Below are positions 38,401-41,691 of a stretch of DNA of 41,691 nucleotides, piece after piece. This DNA comes from a virus. Below the pieces are notes generated by a model. The model did no database searches and was not told where the DNA came from. It worked only from the letters and a program-made list of their open reading frames with translations. The DNA lies in the IMG/VR virus record IMGVR_UViG_3300021964_000004, positions 1 through 41,691 of that record. One strand, given 5' to 3'. Position numbers and translations under genes: made by a program. Numbering within the stretch: the first letter of the stretch is position 1; each line of letters starts with the position of its first letter.

Positions 38401-41301
38401 TAATTTTTTAAGAGTAATAATACCTTCATCATAAGGATTTTTTAAATCTGTACCATCTGCACTTTTTCTTAATTTATATTTACCATAATCAACAACATCT
38501 TGTAAATTCTTTTTAAATACATCCATTGGTGCTATATCTTTTTCTAAATCGTTAGTGTAAGATTTCCACATTCTACTCATAGACCTTTGAATAATTTTAT
38601 GATTCATTAAAGGAACAACATTGTCATTCATTTCAGTTAACATAGAACCAGTCATCATTGGCATATCAACATACTTACCATCTGGTGTTTTAATACGATA
38701 CATTTCATAACCACTACCTGTGTTAGGTAATATTTTTTTATCACGCATTAATGCATATATTTTAGATTTTTCCATACCTTCAAATAAACGTTTTTGAGCT
38801 GCAGCAACGTATTCCCAGTTACCGCCACGTTTTGCAACAAGTTCTAAATCGTATTGCACTAATTCTTTTCCAAAATTTCTAACAGCTGATTTATCAGCAA
38901 AATCTATATTTAAAAATTGATTAATAATTTTATTAGCGTCTTTATCACCGTATGCATTTATTTGCAAATGACTTACAAGTTGTTTATAACCATTAGAAAA
39001 ACTGTTTAATGGAATACCTTGGCCTGGAATTAAACCTAATAATTTTCTATAATAAGGATTATAAGTAGAGTTAAAGTTAGAACTAAATCCTAAATATTTT
39101 TCAAATTCTAATTTATCTCCTAATCCATATTTGTCTACAACTTTTTGTGCTTGTATTAATTCACCTGCAGAATCTAAGTCATCAAGAACTCCTGCAACTG
39201 CACTATCTGTATCAAGAAGTTTTTTAAATTTTCTAGTAGGAGAACCAGGAATTGCTTGTTCAAGCATTGTTCTACCTACACGTGCTTTTTCTCCTAAGAA
39301 ACTTCCAGCACTACGATACGCAGCTCTTTCATCTCCAACAGCAGACAAAGCTGTACCCATTGCTTTACCAAATACACCTTTAGATTTTTGCAACTCTGTA
39401 CCTTTTGTAGCTGCTTGTTGTAATAATTTATTAAGTACAAATGAACCTTTAACAGGTAAAGTACCATCTTTAAAGTATGTTGAGAGTTTTACGTTAGTAG
39501 TCATACCTGTATCTTCAACAACTTGAAAACCAGTGTCTAACATATCTCCCCAAATTTTTCTTTGTTTTTGCCAATCTGCTTCTTCAGCTATAGCCTGTAT
39601 AGCTTTAGGGTGTAATTTTCCTATATAAGGATTAGTTGATAATGCAAATATATCATCAGGAGTTGTTGCTGCAAGAGTTTTAAAAAAGTTTTCCATAATT
39701 GGTTGAGATAAAATATCATCTTTAGTAAGTTGAAAAAATCTAGGAACTCTACCAAAAAATGTATGGTCTTTTTTAGTTTCTCTAACAGCTTTTCTAGTTG
39801 TTTTTTTAGAATATACTACTTCATCTAAATCTTTTAACTTACCTGTTTTAGGATTTAAATGTTTACTAAAATTACCTGTACCTGTAAATGGGTCTGCTTC
39901 ATCAGCAACAGTATCAGCAATTTTATTTGCGATACCTCTTGGAGATAAATTAACTTTACCTTCTTTTGTATATTGCCAATTTTTTGTCCATTTAAAATCA
40001 GGAACAGCTTGTCTAATAAAACCACCTTTTTTAAATGTTCCAACATCATGAGTTAACTCAACTGCATCATTAATTCTTCTAAATCCTTTACGTAAGTTAC
40101 TTACTCCTTTAACACCCTTACCTGCAAGCAACTCAGGTACTATTTGATAAGCAGCATCTATAGTTCCAGACATCATATCAAACTGTACAGAACCCGGTTC
40201 AAATATTTCACCTGTGTAAACTTTACCTGGTGAATACTCAAGTAAAATATTTTTATCTGCAAACTCTGGTCTATATAATTCTTGTTGTGTATAGTCACTA
40301 GAAAACATAAAACGTTGTTTATGTCTACCTGCATAAAAATTAATTTGATTTGGTTTAAATGAAGATGTGTAATTTAACTGACCATTTTCATCAAAGTTTT
40401 TAATTGGCGAACCAATTTTGTTATAAATAAATTTACGTGCTTCTTCTGGTGTCATGTTGTAATTAGTTATTAAATCGTTGTAATAAGGAGTATCTTCAGC
40501 TTTAACAGACTCTAATGTTATTTTTGTACCTCTATCAAAGTTAACTGGTTTACCATTTACAACTTGTCTAAACATATTCCAAAGAACAGCTTCACCACCC
40601 ATATCATTAGCTTCTCTCATCATTGCAATATGTTTTCTCATATCACCTCTAAGGTTTGTATCTTTACCAATATTTTCTACTTCAGTCATAGAAACATCTA
40701 TTTGTAATTTTGATTGTGCTTCAGCTGGAGAATAACCTTCTTGTAATAATTTATCGTATGCACGTAAATCTCTTAAATAAGCTTGTGACCTACCAACAAC
40801 CATTGGTTGTCCTGGTACAAGAGCATTAGCAGCGGAAGCAATAACAGACCATTTACCAGAAGGGCCAAATGTTTGAAATAACGCATCTAATCCAGCAAAT
40901 GCCCAAACACCGTATTGAACATCTCCTGGTTTAGCTCCGCCTGGTGCAATACCAAATGTAAGTAAATCACCAATTGACATTTTCATATTGTCTTCTAAAT
41001 TTTCATATTGATATTTTTCCTGAAGCTCTTGCCAAATTTCACCTTCTTTTTTAGCACGATTGTAAACCACTTCTTCAGCAATTTGTTTAGCACTTTCATG
41101 TTCTGCTGTACCGCCAGCTAAAACAAAAGGAACTGCAATAGATGCAGGTAATTGAAATTTTTCTGTTATTTCTTCTAAAGTTTTGCTATATAAATCATTA
41201 ACAGCAAAATTATTATTATATTGACCTATTTGTAAATCATCATGCTTATTAGATAAAGCATCATCTATTTCTTTATTTTCGTCAAATAAATGAAAAGCCA
41301 T
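35488..41301 (-). CDS. Giant virion protein, 1937 aa (internal/ejection candidate)
   Basis: At 5.8 kb this is 14 per cent of the genome. It is mostly helical with scattered hydrophobic stretches, such as near residues 103-160 (LLTFGIAPGG, VWAFAGLDALFQTFG), about 975-1005 (NVFKPFVLLRAAFFTRVFLEEQ) and about 1390-1420 (FPFVEVWFEVFQTWGQLLAANP). No polymerase, protease or lysozyme motifs are apparent. Size and position between portal and scaffold genes are like large ejection proteins (T7 gp16 or N4-type inner proteins), and there is no separate tape-measure gene. It overlaps the next gene by 4 nt. Confidence 0.8.
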   Translation of the reverse strand: MAFHLFDENKEIDDALSNKHDDLQIGQYNNNFAVNDLYSKTLEEITEKFQLPASIAVPFVLAGGTAEHESAKQIAEEVVYNRAKKEGEIWQELQEKYQYENLEDNMKMSIGDLLTFGIAPGGAKPGDVQYGVWAFAGLDALFQTFGPSGKWSVIASAANALVPGQPMVVGRSQAYLRDLRAYDKLLQEGYSPAEAQSKLQIDVSMTEVENIGKDTNLRGDMRKHIAMMREANDMGGEAVLWNMFRQVVNGKPVNFDRGTKITLESVKAEDTPYYNDLITNYNMTPEEARKFIYNKIGSPIKNFDENGQLNYTSSFKPNQINFYAGRHKQRFMFSSDYTQQELYRPEFADKNILLEYSPGKVYTGEIFEPGSVQFDMMSGTIDAAYQIVPELLAGKGVKGVSNLRKGFRRINDAVELTHDVGTFKKGGFIRQAVPDFKWTKNWQYTKEGKVNLSPRGIANKIADTVADEADPFTGTGNFSKHLNPKTGKLKDLDEVVYSKKTTRKAVRETKKDHTFFGRVPRFFQLTKDDILSQPIMENFFKTLAATTPDDIFALSTNPYIGKLHPKAIQAIAEEADWQKQRKIWGDMLDTGFQVVEDTGMTTNVKLSTYFKDGTLPVKGSFVLNKLLQQAATKGTELQKSKGVFGKAMGTALSAVGDERAAYRSAGSFLGEKARVGRTMLEQAIPGSPTRKFKKLLDTDSAVAGVLDDLDSAGELIQAQKVVDKYGLGDKLEFEKYLGFSSNFNSTYNPYYRKLLGLIPGQGIPLNSFSNGYKQLVSHLQINAYGDKDANKIINQFLNIDFADKSAVRNFGKELVQYDLELVAKRGGNWEYVAAAQKRLFEGMEKSKIYALMRDKKILPNTGSGYEMYRIKTPDGKYVDMPMMTGSMLTEMNDNVVPLMNHKIIQRSMSRMWKSYTNDLEKDIAPMDVFKKNLQDVVDYGKYKLRKSADGTDLKNPYDEGIITLKKLEEDFVGNILSFYTRNVFKPFVLLRAAFFTRVFLEEQARIATSGLSGIYNHPFKYIQWLAAHDPNSKVGKVISKIPLDRIRKAEYSDDGVELLASIEAIEASKNSFKATELIGPTRNKKNTEYLAKLPDELKRDEYAQQWFAELLFLRTEGLAQKVAEFGYGSKALNEWLSSPAGRDVRMQYVKDGGSKWQEILKDGDFLDQHLQYLESRIRIKSGGDVVEGKDLFKQKDGTYRYNLTSKNLGEPAIREAIAKGQLKTKDGKVLDFFENPEKSLKMFKKKAVLDELGRFYDEGVNGGAVKITRKLIDENSSLLQGGWDEMLNVAFDNLITKPIGYLNRSPVFKQYRWEYITSQFKNYSPALQKQFIKEAQDAAVPQSVIDELKGLSNLWKKGTITDYDAMNVESKAFGLAMVKNLLYDTSQKHALSDKLLNIFPFVEVWFEVFQTWGQLLAANPTVLRKGYVGLRGGTAADDFGSSSEDGFFTQNPNEPDKDMFVLPFGGWMSNIIFGDDSNTKISPKGYVQGVNLLGQGFVPGPNPLVGFAANKVLSQFNAPDMVIEGIFGDFPPPEKITDAFAVSPVYKKFAAALVKPEDFENITEDSREIHKLRANATADIFRFGMASGENMRLYNEGKLNSYLNTLFPNQWDAESITQKQIDEAFLEYAKIKSGKLFFMQFAYQFFGPTGFKPEYFIKDNDGALWGTAVLYDEYVRIVEKNEGNNLAAYTEFLTLYGIEHPYITSPKSQSETGRKPSSKRVQEFQEENKEVFDQLKLSGYYLNMDNPNEEKNYRDIVAEKSLMSPDQYRRAVNDTIGFFRYKTFSSNLEKLDIPYAQKNLIKTTYREELKQALPGFQADEYGLLTPPAVTDIFNEMRNKWTTIDFVADQEAGKGFLEILPYWEEMEQISREESAKGNVLGTTTWWLTSNDPTALSMRIWMYNKAQQIIAEYPDFWGVWNGVMLKLYRDDYEVLDYIK

Positions 41302-41302
41302 A

Positions 41303-41691
41303 CTACCTGTTCCTGTTATTAATTAGTTCTAACAGGACAGGTGAAGGATTTATTTCGTACATAGCTTGTAACATCATATCTATATTGTCAGTCACTCTAG
41401 TACCATTAGAACCTGGACCTACTGGTACACCTTCAGTAATTTGTTCCTGTGGTCTTTCAGTAGGTGCAAATATGTTTGGTGGTGCAACTTCTACCCTTCT
41501 TGCAACTGGTAACGCAGCTCCTTGTTGTTGTTGTACAAATGCTTTATTTGCACCATAATCAGCATCAGGAAGTCTTCTAAGTGGTTGTTTACTACTTCCT
41601 GGGCCTCCGTCAGTTCTTTGTCCACCTTGAGGTGTAGCAACTGCAGCAGGCTTATTTGGTTGTCTATATCCGCCTCTTCTACTTTTTGCCA
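41303..41691 (-). CDS. Small late protein, 129 aa, spanning the circle join
   Basis: The frame reads from the stop at 41303-41305 to the window end; only the first base of its ATG is lost here and is found at 128 in the left copy. The whole gene is 390 nt. The protein is Gly/Gln/Arg/Pro-rich and poorly ordered (RRGGYRQPNKPAAVATPQGG, then VQQQQGAALPVARR), with a helical acidic C-terminus (NIDMMLQAMYEINPSPVLLE). Likely a flexible virion or assembly protein, directly ahead of the giant gene. Confidence 0.75.
   Translation of the reverse strand, partial: AKSRRGGYRQPNKPAAVATPQGGQRTDGGPGSSKQPLRRLPDADYGANKAFVQQQQGAALPVARRVEVAPPNIFAPTERPQEQITEGVPVGPGSNGTRVTDNIDMMLQAMYEINPSPVLLELINNRNR
41565..41691. 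repeat. Right copy of 127-bp terminal overlap
   Basis: Identical to 1-127. After removing one copy the circle is 41,564 bp. It contains the start region of the 129-aa gene. See the left copy for the interpretation. Confidence 0.93.

Noticed and set aside
35488-41301. N4-like virion RNA polymerase
   Set aside because: No T7-type polymerase motifs (catalytic Asp motif, Arg-Lys-Tyr-Gly helix, His-Asp) could be found in the giant protein.

Overview
The window is a complete circular genome assembly of an AT-rich, double-stranded DNA tailed phage, opened at an arbitrary point. The first 127 bases and the last 127 bases are identical, so the unique circle is 41,564 bp. One gene and the late transcript run through the cut. 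I see no integrase, repressor, tRNA or rRNA, so I read it as a lytic phage. The small zinc-ribbon proteins, the conserved basic proteins and the jelly-roll-like tail fibre genes resemble uncultured marine phages. An r1t-like holin and a MoxR/VWA pair recall phages of Actinobacteria, but the host assignment is only a guess.

Layout. There are two transcription blocks. They diverge from a noncoding control region (3961-4494) and converge at 16711-16717. The plus-strand (early) block, 4495-16710, opens with many tiny genes, a good share of them Cys-rich and probably zinc-binding, separated by perfect or near-perfect hairpins. It continues with an Api92-like protein, an operon with a MoxR-type AAA+ ATPase and an HExxH/VWA protein, a calcineurin-like phosphoesterase, a Rad52-like annealing protein, two tandem paralogues, a zinc-ribbon protein, a winged-helix protein, a secreted lytic transglycosylase, a SET-domain protein and an HNH nuclease. 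There is no DNA polymerase, primase or helicase, so replication must depend on the host.

The minus-strand (late) block starts at about 3990 and runs through the cut to 16718. In transcription order it holds a large terminase (carrying its own zinc finger and HTH), portal, two small proteins, a 1937-aa giant protein, four more presumed internal or ejection proteins (one with a Nudix domain), scaffold, SU10-type major capsid protein, decoration or adaptor proteins, a tail nozzle or propeller protein, fibre proteins including six paralogous receptor-binding candidates, a fibre chaperone, a set of tiny membrane and basic proteins, a DUF5675 protein, an r1t-like holin and three unknowns.

The most unusual content is noncoding. 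The early block carries two families of intergenic hairpins with conserved loops and varying stems. One family also has a recurrent pyrimidine-pyrimidine mismatch. Three larger structured RNA islands (7516-7834, 10825-11067 and, on the minus strand, 30676-30815) sit in front of, respectively, the MoxR/VWA operon, the phosphoesterase/Rad52 operon and the scaffold/capsid genes. All structures were found by eye and have not been folded by software.
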